A DNA stretch of 64,000 bases from JAHRAW01 sp965203265 (GTDB taxonomy: Bacteria; Pseudomonadota; Gammaproteobacteria; Arenicellales; Poriferihabitantaceae). A model generated the notes under the pieces. That model saw only the letters and a program-made list of their open reading frames with translations. It did not search any database and was not told the origin of the DNA. Location: contig CBDBBV010000002.1 of the NCBI GenBank assembly GCA_965203265.1, forward strand, positions 2,170,001 to 2,234,000, read 5' to 3'. The translations under genes were made by a program, and so were the position numbers. Of the stretch, positions 8,719-16,514 are shown in pieces (within the stretch, counting starts at the first letter, position 1; every line of letters begins with the position of its first letter).

Positions 8719-9402
8719 ATGAAAAAAGATTCGACTCGACCATCCGAAAAAATCGTACTGTTGCGCGCAATGGCGGAACAGGGGGATGCGGGTGCGCAAT
8801 TCTTCTTGGGATATGCGTACTACCACGGCAAAGAAGTCGCTCAGAACAAGCGCGAGGGTGTGCGATGGTATCGAAAGTCGGCGGAGCAAGGGAACCTGTT
8901 CGCGCAAACCGAATTGGGCATTTTGTATTGGAGTGGAGACGACATTGCCGAGAACAAGCAAGCGGCGGTGCGATGGTGGCGCAAGGCAGCGATGCAGGGA
9001 GGCGGGCGAGCGCAATGTGGTTTGGGCATGGCATATTCGACCGGCGAAGGCGTTAGAAAGAACGCCCGCGAGGCCGTGCACTGGTCTTGCCTAGCGGCTG
9101 CACAGGGAGTTGCAGCGGCGCAATATCATTTGGGCATTGCTTTTTGGGACGGAGAAGGCGTTATTGAAGACGAGCGCGAGGCATACATCTGGTTTTTCAT
9201 GGCGAAAGCAAATGGTGATGAAAATGCGGCTGAGTTTTTGCGGGATTTGAATTGGCACGATTATCTGACCCCCTCCGAAATCCGCGCGGCGAAGAGGGAG
9301 GCTAAGCGGAGGTTGAAGGAAATCAAGAAGTATTTGGAATCCGCTTGGCGGGAGGCGGACGATCGCGCGGGTGATTCTGGAGGGGGGTCGGTTGGTGAGT
9401 AG
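8719..9402 (+). CDS. Sel1-repeat protein, probably cytoplasmic
   Basis: The 227-aa protein has about four 36-residue Sel1-like (SLR) repeats of the form AQ..LG..Y..G..V..N..EAV.W..KAA.QG, followed by the family's shared cap WHDYLTPSEIRAAKREA. Sel1 repeats form alpha/alpha superhelices that bind other proteins. Unlike the three genes downstream it has no signal peptide and lacks their duplicated leader, so it may be the diverged founder or a cytoplasmic partner. It starts 38 bp after mrcA. The substrate is unknown. Confidence 0.85.
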   Translation: MKKDSTRPSEKIVLLRAMAEQGDAGAQFFLGYAYYHGKEVAQNKREGVRWYRKSAEQGNLFAQTELGILYWSGDDIAENKQAAVRWWRKAAMQGGGRAQCGLGMAYSTGEGVRKNAREAVHWSCLAAAQGVAAAQYHLGIAFWDGEGVIEDEREAYIWFFMAKANGDENAAEFLRDLNWHDYLTPSEIRAAKREAKRRLKEIKKYLESAWREADDRAGDSGGGSVGE

Positions 9403-9420
9403 GGTTTGGGGCGCCGACAA

Positions 9421-9499
9421 CCACGGGTAATCACTGCACCATGAAAACCGAATTTGCGCTATCATCACGGCGTTGATAGGCGAAAGGAGAAACACCATG
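9421..9499 (+). repeat. duplicated leader of the secreted Sel1 genes, copy 1
   Basis: About 80 bp just before the start codon at 9497 recur before the genes at 11756 and 13393 with most bases identical (CACGGGTAATCAC...TTTGCGCTA..ATCACGGCGTT.A.AG). It contains a 12-codon open frame at 9441-9476 and an AAGGAGA ribosome-binding site. Conservation outside the coding sequence suggests a shared promoter or leader, or simply duplication of the whole gene unit. Confidence 0.75.
9441..9476 (+). other. 12-codon upstream ORF in the Sel1 leader, copy 1
   Basis: This encodes MKTEFALSSRR and a stop, ending 20 nt before the main start codon. The ATG, length, frame, SRR end and stop are kept in all three leaders. 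There is no clear ribosome-binding site before it, and the residues vary, so translation is uncertain. Confidence 0.35.
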
Positions 9500-11524
9500 C
9501 GAAAAAACATTTTTTCATTTTTGGTTGCTGGCCTGTTGGGCACATCTGCTTTCGCGCAATTAACCGACGAAATTGCAGAGTTGCGCGCGGAGGCGGAGCG
9601 GGGGGATGCGTTGGCCCAATTTAAATTGGGTAATTCATATTGGTTTGGTCAAGGTGTTGCCCAAGACAAACGAAAGGCAGTGCGATGGTATCGAAAGGCA
9701 GCGGAACAAGGGTTTGCGTCGGCACAATTTCGATTGGGCGTTGCATATGCTGACGGCCAAGGGATTACCAAAGATGTGCGCGAAGAAGTTCGATGGTATC
9801 GAAAAGCGGCGGAACAGGGACATGCAGCAGCGCAAAATATGTTGGGCGAGGCGTATTGGTTTGGCGGAGGTGTTACCCAAGACACGCGTGAAGCAGTGCG
9901 ATGGTGGCGCACGGCTGCAGAAAAGGGAATTGCGAATGCGCAATTTAATTTGGGAATTTCATATTGGAATGGAGAAGGAATCGCCCAAGACAAGCCTAAG
10001 GCAGTACGCTGGTGGCGTAAAGCAGCGGAGCAGGGGGGTGAGTGGGCACAGATTAGTTTGGGCTTTGCATACAACAACGGCGAAGGCGTTGCCCAAAATA
10101 AAACTGAGGCAGTGATATGGTATAGAAAGGCGGCGGAGCAGGGAAATGCGGATGCGCAAGCTTTTTTGGGCTATTCATACTGGAATGGAAAAGGCATTGC
10201 TCAAGACAGACGCGAGGCAGTGATATGGTATCGAAAAGCGGCGGAACAGGGAAATGTGTCGGCACAATCCAATTTGGGCATTGCATACTGGAATGGCGAA
10301 GGCGTTGCCGAAGACAGGCGAGAGGCTGTACGATGGGTTCGAAAGGCGGCAGAACAGGGGAATGTGCAGGCCCAATCTAGGTTGGCCGCTGCGTATTGGC
10401 TTGGCGAAGGCGTTGTCCAAGACAAGAGAGAGTCGGTTCGATGGGCCCGAAAGGCAGCAGAACAGGGGGATGCGACAGCGCAATTTGGTTTGGGTAATTC
10501 ATATTGGTTTGGTCAAGGTGTTGCCCAAGACAAACGAAAGGCAGTGCGATGGTATCGAAAGGCAGCGGAACAAGGGTTTGCGTCGGCACAATTTCGATTG
10601 GGCGTTGCATATGCTGACGGCCAAGGGATTACCAAAGATGTGCGCGAAGAAGTTCGATGGTATCGAAAAGCGGCGGAACAAGGACATGCGGATGCACAAT
10701 ACGTGTTGGGCCTTGCATATTTGGTTGGCGGAGGCGTCATTACGGACGAGTACGAGTCATATATTTGGTTTTCCATTTCCAACGCAAATGGATCTGAAGA
10801 TGCGACCGGCCCGTTGCATAAATTTAATTGGCGCGATTATTTGACACGATCCGAAATCCGCGCCGCACAGAAAGAAGCGGCACGGCGGTTGGAGACTATT
10901 GAAAGTCGCATGGATGAAAGTAAATCCGCGCAAGACTCTTTTATCGTCGCTCCTGCGCCTAGAGGAATCAATATCGCCGAGAACGTATTCGAAAACACTT
11001 GGCGCTCGGTGGTTGTTGTGCATAACGGAGACGTACAGGGGAGCGGCGTAATCATCCGCCCCAACATCGTGGTGACCAACTGCCATGTGGTGGATAAGGA
11101 TGGCGGTATATTCGTATACAAATCCGACAATCGCCGCACTGATACGGACACCGCCTTCCCCGCCACCATCCGCCATTTTGACGAGAGACGGGACTTTTGC
11201 CTGCTGGATGTGGGCGGTTTGTGGGGCGTGCCGGTGTCGGTTCGCCCCTACGATACCCTGAATATCGGTGAAAATGTGTACGGCTTGGGTGCGCCTCAAG
11301 GGTTTGACTTGTCGATTTCCGCAGGGCTCATTTCGCAACTTCGAACCATAGAAGGAGACCGATACATTCAAACGGATGCGGCCATATCGCCAGGCTCATC
11401 GGGCGGCGGACTGTTTGACCGCGAAAGCAATTTGATCGGCATTATGAAGGAGAAAATCATTGATGAAGGCACCGAAGGGATCGGCTTCGCCATCCCCGCC
11501 GATTTGGTCGAGGGGCTACGATGA
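9497..11524 (+). CDS. secreted Sel1-repeat protein with C-terminal HtrA/trypsin-like protease
   Basis: The 675-aa protein starts at ATG 9497 behind AAAGGAGA. The signal peptide is MRKNIFSFLVAGLLGTSAFA with cleavage before QLTDE. Eleven Sel1 repeats follow (about residues 30-430), then the EIRAAQKEAARRLE helix and a serine protease domain from about residue 490. The triad is visible: TNCHVV (His530), RDFCLLD (Asp566) and GSSGGGL (Ser635). The fold resembles DegP/HtrA-type trypsin domains, with no PDZ. Repeats 1-2 and 9-10 are copies of each other, 191 bp identical by eye. An extracytoplasmic protease with a protein-binding arm is inferred; the target is unknown. Confidence 0.9.
   Translation: MRKNIFSFLVAGLLGTSAFAQLTDEIAELRAEAERGDALAQFKLGNSYWFGQGVAQDKRKAVRWYRKAAEQGFASAQFRLGVAYADGQGITKDVREEVRWYRKAAEQGHAAAQNMLGEAYWFGGGVTQDTREAVRWWRTAAEKGIANAQFNLGISYWNGEGIAQDKPKAVRWWRKAAEQGGEWAQISLGFAYNNGEGVAQNKTEAVIWYRKAAEQGNADAQAFLGYSYWNGKGIAQDRREAVIWYRKAAEQGNVSAQSNLGIAYWNGEGVAEDRREAVRWVRKAAEQGNVQAQSRLAAAYWLGEGVVQDKRESVRWARKAAEQGDATAQFGLGNSYWFGQGVAQDKRKAVRWYRKAAEQGFASAQFRLGVAYADGQGITKDVREEVRWYRKAAEQGHADAQYVLGLAYLVGGGVITDEYESYIWFSISNANGSEDATGPLHKFNWRDYLTRSEIRAAQKEAARRLETIESRMDESKSAQDSFIVAPAPRGINIAENVFENTWRSVVVVHNGDVQGSGVIIRPNIVVTNCHVVDKDGGIFVYKSDNRRTDTDTAFPATIRHFDERRDFCLLDVGGLWGVPVSVRPYDTLNIGENVYGLGAPQGFDLSISAGLISQLRTIEGDRYIQTDAAISPGSSGGGLFDRESNLIGIMKEKIIDEGTEGIGFAIPADLVEGLR
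9626..9816 (+). repeat. 191-bp intragenic direct repeat, copy 1
   Basis: It is identical by eye to 10490-10680 in the same gene. It spans two Sel1 units (GNSYWFGQGVAQDKRKAV and GVAYADGQGITKDVREEV). Neighbouring units in the gene are only partly similar, so this is a recent duplication or gene conversion. Confidence 0.85.
10490..10680 (+). repeat. 191-bp intragenic direct repeat, copy 2
   Basis: This is the second copy of the segment at 9626-9816. The copies diverge directly outside the segment (FKLG versus FGLG before it). Recombination between them would delete eight repeats in frame. Confidence 0.85.
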
Positions 11525-11678
11525 ACCCGCGCGAGGTTTTTGCCGCCGTACCCGTGGATAGAGAAGCAAATATTTCCGGGAGCGGATGCGGAAATATTCG
11601 GCGCTCGGAGGTTGTTGTATTAAAAATGCTGTTTCAGGAAGAGAGGCTGGACCGGGGCTGGTATTGAGAAAGCGGCAG
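11525..11678 (+). pseudogene. spacer with a remnant resembling the Sel1-protease junction
   Basis: The spacer between two Sel1 genes contains TTCGGCGCTCGGAGGTTGTTGT around 11597-11620, close to the TTGGCGCTCGGTGGTTGTTGT that encodes WRSVVVV at the start of the protease domain in both neighbours. A short relic of a lost protease domain is inferred. No open frame survives. Confidence 0.4.
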
Positions 11679-11758
11679 CCACGGATAATCACGGCAACAT
11701 GAAAAACGAATTTGCGCTACCATCACGGCGTTAATAGCCGAAACGGATAAATTCCATG
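11679..11758 (+). repeat. duplicated leader of the secreted Sel1 genes, copy 2
   Basis: Same element as at 9421-9499. The ribosome-binding site is weaker here (AAACGGATAAATTCC before the ATG) than the AAAGGAGA of copies 1 and 3, so this gene may be translated less. Confidence 0.7.
11699..11734 (+). other. 12-codon upstream ORF in the Sel1 leader, copy 2
   Basis: Encodes MKNEFALPSRR with a TAA stop, 21 nt before the start at 11756. Same length and frame as copies 1 and 3. Confidence 0.35.
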
Positions 11759-13195
11759 CAAAAATCCCTTTTTTCACTCCTGACCGCCGTCCTGCTGACT
11801 GCTACCGCCTTCGCGCAATCCACCGAAGAAATTGCGCAGTTGCACGCAGAGGCGGAGCAGGGGAATGTGTTGGCGCAGGACGCTTTGGGCGGTATGTATT
11901 GGTATGGACTCGGAATTGTCGAGGACAAGCGAGAAGCGGTGCGATGGTATCGAAAGGCAGCAGAGCAGGGACATGCGCCAGCGCAAGATAATTTGGGCGA
12001 TGCATATTGGGGTGGAAACGGTGTTGCCCAAGATAAGCGCGAGGCAGTGCGGTGGTATCGAAAGGCAGCAGAGCAAGGGAATTCGTCGGCGCAACATAGC
12101 TTGGGAGTTGCGTATTGGCAGGGTGGCGAAGGTGTGGCTCAAGATAGGCGCGAGGCAGTGCAATGGTATCGAAGGGCGGCAGAGCAGGGAAATAAATGGG
12201 CGCAATATAGTTTGGGTGTTTTATATTCGTTTGGAGAAGGTGTCGCCCAAGACAAGCGTGAATCAGTGCGCTGGTATCGAAAGGCGGCAGAGCAAGGAAA
12301 TTCGTTGGCCCAATTCAAATTGGGAAATTCGTATTGGAATGGGGAAGGCGTTGCCCAAGACAGTCGTGAGGCAGTACAATGGTATCGAAAGGCGGCGGAA
12401 CAGGGACATGCAGCCGCGCAAAATAATTTGGGCGATGCGTATTGGAATGGCGAAGGTATTGCCCAAAACAAACGGGAAGCAGTGATATGGTACCGAAAGG
12501 CGGCGGAACAGGGAAATACAGTCGCGCAATATATTTTGGGTGTTTCATATTCGCTTGGCGAAGGCATTCCTCAAGACAAGCAAGAAGCAGTGCGATGGTA
12601 TCGAAAGGCAGCCGAACAGGGAAATGTGCGGGCACAATATAATTTAGGTGTTGCATATTCGCTTGGCGAAGGCGTTTCCCAAGACCAACGCGAAGCGGTG
12701 CGATGGTATCGAAGAGCAGCCGAACAAGGAGATGCATCCGCGCAATATAATTTGGGTATTTCATATTTGCTTGGCGAAGGTGTTTCCCAAGACAAGCGTG
12801 AAGCAGCACGATGGTATCGAAAGGCAGCCGAACAGGGACATGCTTCTTCGCAATATAATTTGGGTGTCTCATATTCGCTTGGCGAAGGCGTTCCCCAAGA
12901 CCAACTCGAAGCGGTGCGATGGTATCGAAAAGCAGCGGAACAGGGGAATGTTTCGGCACAATATAATTTGGGTATTTCATATTGGAATGGCGAGGGCGTC
13001 ATTACAGACGAACGTGAGGCATATATCTGGTATTCTATTGCCAAAGAAAATGGCGATGAAGAAGCGGCTAATAGTTTACGTGATTTCAATTGGCATGAGT
13101 ATCTATCTCAATCCGAAATTCGCGCCGCGCAGAAAGAAGCGGTGCGGAGATTAAAGAAAATCGGAGGCGGTCGAAATACATATGGCGAAAGATGA
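11756..13195 (+). CDS. secreted Sel1-repeat protein without protease domain
   Basis: The 479-aa protein has a signal peptide (MQKSLFSLLTAVLLTATAFA, cleavage before QSTEE) and eleven Sel1 repeats to about residue 430. The shared cap WHEYLSQSEIRAAQKEA follows and the protein stops a few residues later (GGGRNTYGER). The flanking paralogues continue into a protease at this point. It could be a scaffold or decoy binding the same partners without cleaving them, or a truncated copy. Unit 3 carries one extra Gly. Confidence 0.88.
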   Translation: MQKSLFSLLTAVLLTATAFAQSTEEIAQLHAEAEQGNVLAQDALGGMYWYGLGIVEDKREAVRWYRKAAEQGHAPAQDNLGDAYWGGNGVAQDKREAVRWYRKAAEQGNSSAQHSLGVAYWQGGEGVAQDRREAVQWYRRAAEQGNKWAQYSLGVLYSFGEGVAQDKRESVRWYRKAAEQGNSLAQFKLGNSYWNGEGVAQDSREAVQWYRKAAEQGHAAAQNNLGDAYWNGEGIAQNKREAVIWYRKAAEQGNTVAQYILGVSYSLGEGIPQDKQEAVRWYRKAAEQGNVRAQYNLGVAYSLGEGVSQDQREAVRWYRRAAEQGDASAQYNLGISYLLGEGVSQDKREAARWYRKAAEQGHASSQYNLGVSYSLGEGVPQDQLEAVRWYRKAAEQGNVSAQYNLGISYWNGEGVITDEREAYIWYSIAKENGDEEAANSLRDFNWHEYLSQSEIRAAQKEAVRRLKKIGGGRNTYGER

Positions 13196-13315
13196 CCCGC
13201 GCAGATGATCCTGAAGGAGTGCAGTCTAGCTGTCTAGGTAAGTGCGGGAGAATGAAACGGAAACTCAGATTTAGGGAGGTTGGCTCGGCTGATGCGGACT
13301 TTGGGTAACCCGCAA

Positions 13316-13395
13316 TCAATGGATAATCACTGTACCATGACAAGCAAATTTACGCTACTATCACGGCGTTGACAGCCGAAAGGAGAAACACCATG
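13316..13395 (+). repeat. duplicated leader of the secreted Sel1 genes, copy 3
   Basis: Third copy of the leader, with CGAAAGGAGAAACACCATG at its end identical to copy 1. About 120 bp of unrelated sequence separates it from the previous gene's stop. Confidence 0.75.
13337..13372 (+). other. 12-codon upstream ORF in the Sel1 leader, copy 3
   Basis: Encodes MTSKFTLLSRR with a TGA stop, 20 nt before the start at 13393. The peptide differs from copies 1 and 2 at several positions while frame and length hold. Confidence 0.35.
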
Positions 13396-16300
13396 CGAAA
13401 AATCATTTTTTCATTTTTGACTACTGTTTTGTTGGTCACGGCCGCCTTCGCGCAATTAACCGGCGAAATTGCAGAATTGCACGCAAAGGCAGAGCAGGGG
13501 GATGCGTGGGCGCAATATCGGTTGGGACTTGCGTACTTGGAAGGAGAAGGCGTGGCTCAAGATAAGGCCGAGGCGGTTCGATGGTACCGAAAGGCGGCGG
13601 AACAGGGAACTGCGGAGGCGCAATATAATTTGGGAAATTCGTATTGGAATGGCGAAGGAACCGCTCAAGACAAACCTGAGGCAGTACGCTGGTGGCGTAA
13701 AGCAGCGGAGCAGGGGGGTGAGTGGGCACAGAATAGTTTGGGCGCTGCATATAACAACGGCGAAGGCGTTGCCCAAAATAAAACTGAGGCGGTGAGATGG
13801 TATCGAAAGGCGGCAGAACAGGGGTATGCGGTGGCGCAAAATAATTTGGGCAATGCGTATTGGAAAGGGGAAGGTGTTGCCCAAGATAAGAGTGAGGCAG
13901 TGCGGTGGTATCGAAAGGCGGCAGAGCAGGGAAATGCGTGGGCGCAATCGAATTTGGGCTTTGCATATTGGAATGGCGAAGGTGTTGCCCAAGATAAGTA
14001 TGAGGCAGTCCAGTGGTATCGAAAGGCGGCGGAACAGGGAAATGCATGGGCACAAGATAATTTGGGCGATGCGTATTGGCACGGTGAAGGCGCTGCCCAA
14101 GATAAGCATGAGGCAGTGCGATGGTATCGAAAGGCGGCAGAACAGGGGGATGCGACGGCGCAATATAATCTAGGCATTGCATACAGTAACGGTGAAGGTG
14201 TGGCCCAAGATAAGCATGAGGCAGTGCAGTGGTATCGAAAGGCGGCAGAACAGGCGTATGCATCGGCGCAAAATAATTTGGGTCTCGCATATGATAATGG
14301 CGAAGGTGTTGCCCAAGATAAGCATGAGGCAGTGCGATGGTATCGAAAGGCGGCAGAACAGGGGAATGCGACAGCGCAAAGTAATTTGGGCAATGCGTAT
14401 TGGAAAGGGGAAGGTGTGGCCCAAGATAAGCACAAGGCAGTACAGTGGCGTCTAAAAGCGGCAGAACAGGGGAATGCGACGGCGCAATATAATTTGGGTC
14501 GTGCATATTGGAAAGGGGAAGGTGTTGCCCAAGATAAGCATAAAGCAGTACAGTGGTATCAAAAAGCGGCGAAGCAGGGTGAAGTGATTGCGCAAACCGA
14601 ATTGGGCGGTCTGTATTGGTATGGAATCGGAATTTCCGAGGACAAGCGAGAAGCGGTGCGATGGTATCGGAAGGCGGCAGAGCAGGGAGATGCGGGGGCC
14701 CAATATGATTTGGGCGATGCCTATTGGAGTGGCGAAGGTGTTGCCCAAGATAAGCGTGAGGCGGTGAAGTGGTATCGAAAGGCGGCAGAACAGGGGAATG
14801 CGACAGCGCAAAATACTTTGGGCGATGCGTATTGGAAAGGGGAAGGAACCGCTCAAGACAAACCTGAGGCAGTGCGTTGGTGGCGTAAAGCAGCGGAGCA
14901 GGGAGATGTATGGGGACAATATTTTAGTTTGGGCAATGCATATTGGAATGGCGAAGGTGTTGCCCAAGACAAGCGCGAAGCAGTACGATGGTATCGAAAG
15001 GCGGCAGAGAAGGGGTATGCGTGGGCGCAATATAATTTGGGCGATGCGTATTGGAGTGGCGAAGGTGTTGCCCAAGATAAGCGCGAGGCTGTGCAGTGGT
15101 ATCGAAAAGCGGCAGAGCGGGGGTATGCGTGGGCGCAATATAGTTTGGGCTTTGCATATGATAACGGTGAAGGTGTTACCCAAGATAAGAAAGAGGCGGT
15201 GAAGTGGTACCGAAAGGCGGCGGAGCAAGGACATTCATCGGCGCAAGATAATTTGGGCGATTCGTATTGGAGTGGCGAAGGCGTGGCTCAAGATAAGCGT
15301 GAGGCAGTGCGATGGTATCGAAAAGCAGCGGAACAGGGGAATGCGTGGGCGCAGTATAGCCTGGGCTTTGCATACAGTAACGGCGAAGGTGTAGCCCAAG
15401 ATAAACGCGAAGCAGCACAGTGGTATCGAAAGGCAGCAGATCAGGGGAATGCGTCGGCGCAATATAGTTTGGGTGTTGCATACAGTAATGGCGAAGGTGT
15501 GGCCCAATACGCTCGTGAAGCAGCGCGATGGTATCGAAAGGCGGCAGAACAGGGGCATGCGGTGGCGCAATTTAATTTGGGGGTTTCATATTCGTTTGGA
15601 AAAGGCGTTTCCAAAGACCCCCGAGAAGCAGTGCGATGGTATCGAAAGGCAGCGGAGCAGGGCGACGAGTTAGCACAATACAATTTGGGCGTTGCATATT
15701 GGAATGGCAAAGGCGTCATTACAGACGAACGTGAGGCGTATATCTGGTATTCCATTGCCAAAGCAAATGGTGTTGAAGAGGCGGCTGATAATTTGCGTAA
15801 AAACAATTGGCACGATTATCTATCCCGATCCGAAATCCGCGCCGCGCAGAAAGAGGCGGCACGGCGGTTGGATGCGATTGAAAGTCGCATGGGAGAAGAT
15901 GAATCCGCACGAGATTCTTTTACCGCCGCACCTGCGCCCAGAGGAGCCAATACTGCCGAGAACGTATTCGAAAACACTTGGCGCTCGGTGGTTGTCGTAC
16001 ATAACGGGGACGGTCAGGGAAGCGGCGTAATCGTCCGCCCCAACATCGTGGCGACCAATTGCCATGTGGTGGATGAGGATGGCGGCATTTTCGTGTACAA
16101 GTCCGATAATCGCCGCACCGATACGAACACTGCCTTCCCCGCCGCCATCCGCCATGTTGACGAGAGACGGGATTTTTGCCTGCTGGATGTGAGCGGCTTG
16201 TGGGGTGTGCCGGTGGCAGTTCGCCACTACGATACCCTGAAAATCGGTGAAAATGTATTCGGCTTGGGTGCGCCTCAGGGGTTGGACTTGTCGATTTCGG

Positions 16301-16500
16301 CGGGCCTCATTTCGCAACTGCGGACGATAGGCGGCGACCGATACATTCAAACGGATGCAGCCATATCGCCGGGCTCATCTGGCGGTGGATTGTTCGATAG
16401 CGAAGGCACTCTGATCGGCATTATGACGGCGAAAATAGTCGATGAAGACACCGAAGGGATCGGCTTCGCCATCCCCGCCGATTTGGTCGAGGGGCATTGA
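13393..16500 (+). CDS. large secreted Sel1-repeat protein with C-terminal HtrA/trypsin-like protease
   Basis: The 1035-aa paralogue of the gene at 9497 has signal peptide MRKIIFSFLTTVLLVTAAFA. It has 21 Sel1 repeats, nearly all matching the 36-residue consensus ending WYRKAAEQG. Unit 14 has one extra residue. Then come the EIRAAQKEAARRLD helix and a protease with His891 (TNCHVV), Asp927 (RDFCLLD) and Ser996 (GSSGGGL). The protease domains of the two paralogues are nearly identical while repeat number doubled, so the binding arm evolves by unit duplication. Blocks of near-identical DNA shared with the gene at 9497 (around 13680-13790 and 9990-10110) point to gene conversion. Confidence 0.9.
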   Translation: MRKIIFSFLTTVLLVTAAFAQLTGEIAELHAKAEQGDAWAQYRLGLAYLEGEGVAQDKAEAVRWYRKAAEQGTAEAQYNLGNSYWNGEGTAQDKPEAVRWWRKAAEQGGEWAQNSLGAAYNNGEGVAQNKTEAVRWYRKAAEQGYAVAQNNLGNAYWKGEGVAQDKSEAVRWYRKAAEQGNAWAQSNLGFAYWNGEGVAQDKYEAVQWYRKAAEQGNAWAQDNLGDAYWHGEGAAQDKHEAVRWYRKAAEQGDATAQYNLGIAYSNGEGVAQDKHEAVQWYRKAAEQAYASAQNNLGLAYDNGEGVAQDKHEAVRWYRKAAEQGNATAQSNLGNAYWKGEGVAQDKHKAVQWRLKAAEQGNATAQYNLGRAYWKGEGVAQDKHKAVQWYQKAAKQGEVIAQTELGGLYWYGIGISEDKREAVRWYRKAAEQGDAGAQYDLGDAYWSGEGVAQDKREAVKWYRKAAEQGNATAQNTLGDAYWKGEGTAQDKPEAVRWWRKAAEQGDVWGQYFSLGNAYWNGEGVAQDKREAVRWYRKAAEKGYAWAQYNLGDAYWSGEGVAQDKREAVQWYRKAAERGYAWAQYSLGFAYDNGEGVTQDKKEAVKWYRKAAEQGHSSAQDNLGDSYWSGEGVAQDKREAVRWYRKAAEQGNAWAQYSLGFAYSNGEGVAQDKREAAQWYRKAADQGNASAQYSLGVAYSNGEGVAQYAREAARWYRKAAEQGHAVAQFNLGVSYSFGKGVSKDPREAVRWYRKAAEQGDELAQYNLGVAYWNGKGVITDEREAYIWYSIAKANGVEEAADNLRKNNWHDYLSRSEIRAAQKEAARRLDAIESRMGEDESARDSFTAAPAPRGANTAENVFENTWRSVVVVHNGDGQGSGVIVRPNIVATNCHVVDEDGGIFVYKSDNRRTDTNTAFPAAIRHVDERRDFCLLDVSGLWGVPVAVRHYDTLKIGENVFGLGAPQGLDLSISAGLISQLRTIGGDRYIQTDAAISPGSSGGGLFDSEGTLIGIMTAKIVDEDTEGIGFAIPADLVEGH

Positions 16501-16514
16501 GGGTCTTTCGATAA

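Noticed and set aside
13393..16500. CRISPR-like regular repeats
   Set aside because: The regular ~108-bp spacing is the coding of 36-residue Sel1 units in one open frame, with variable positions spread through the unit. There are no short identical repeats with unique spacers and no cas genes.
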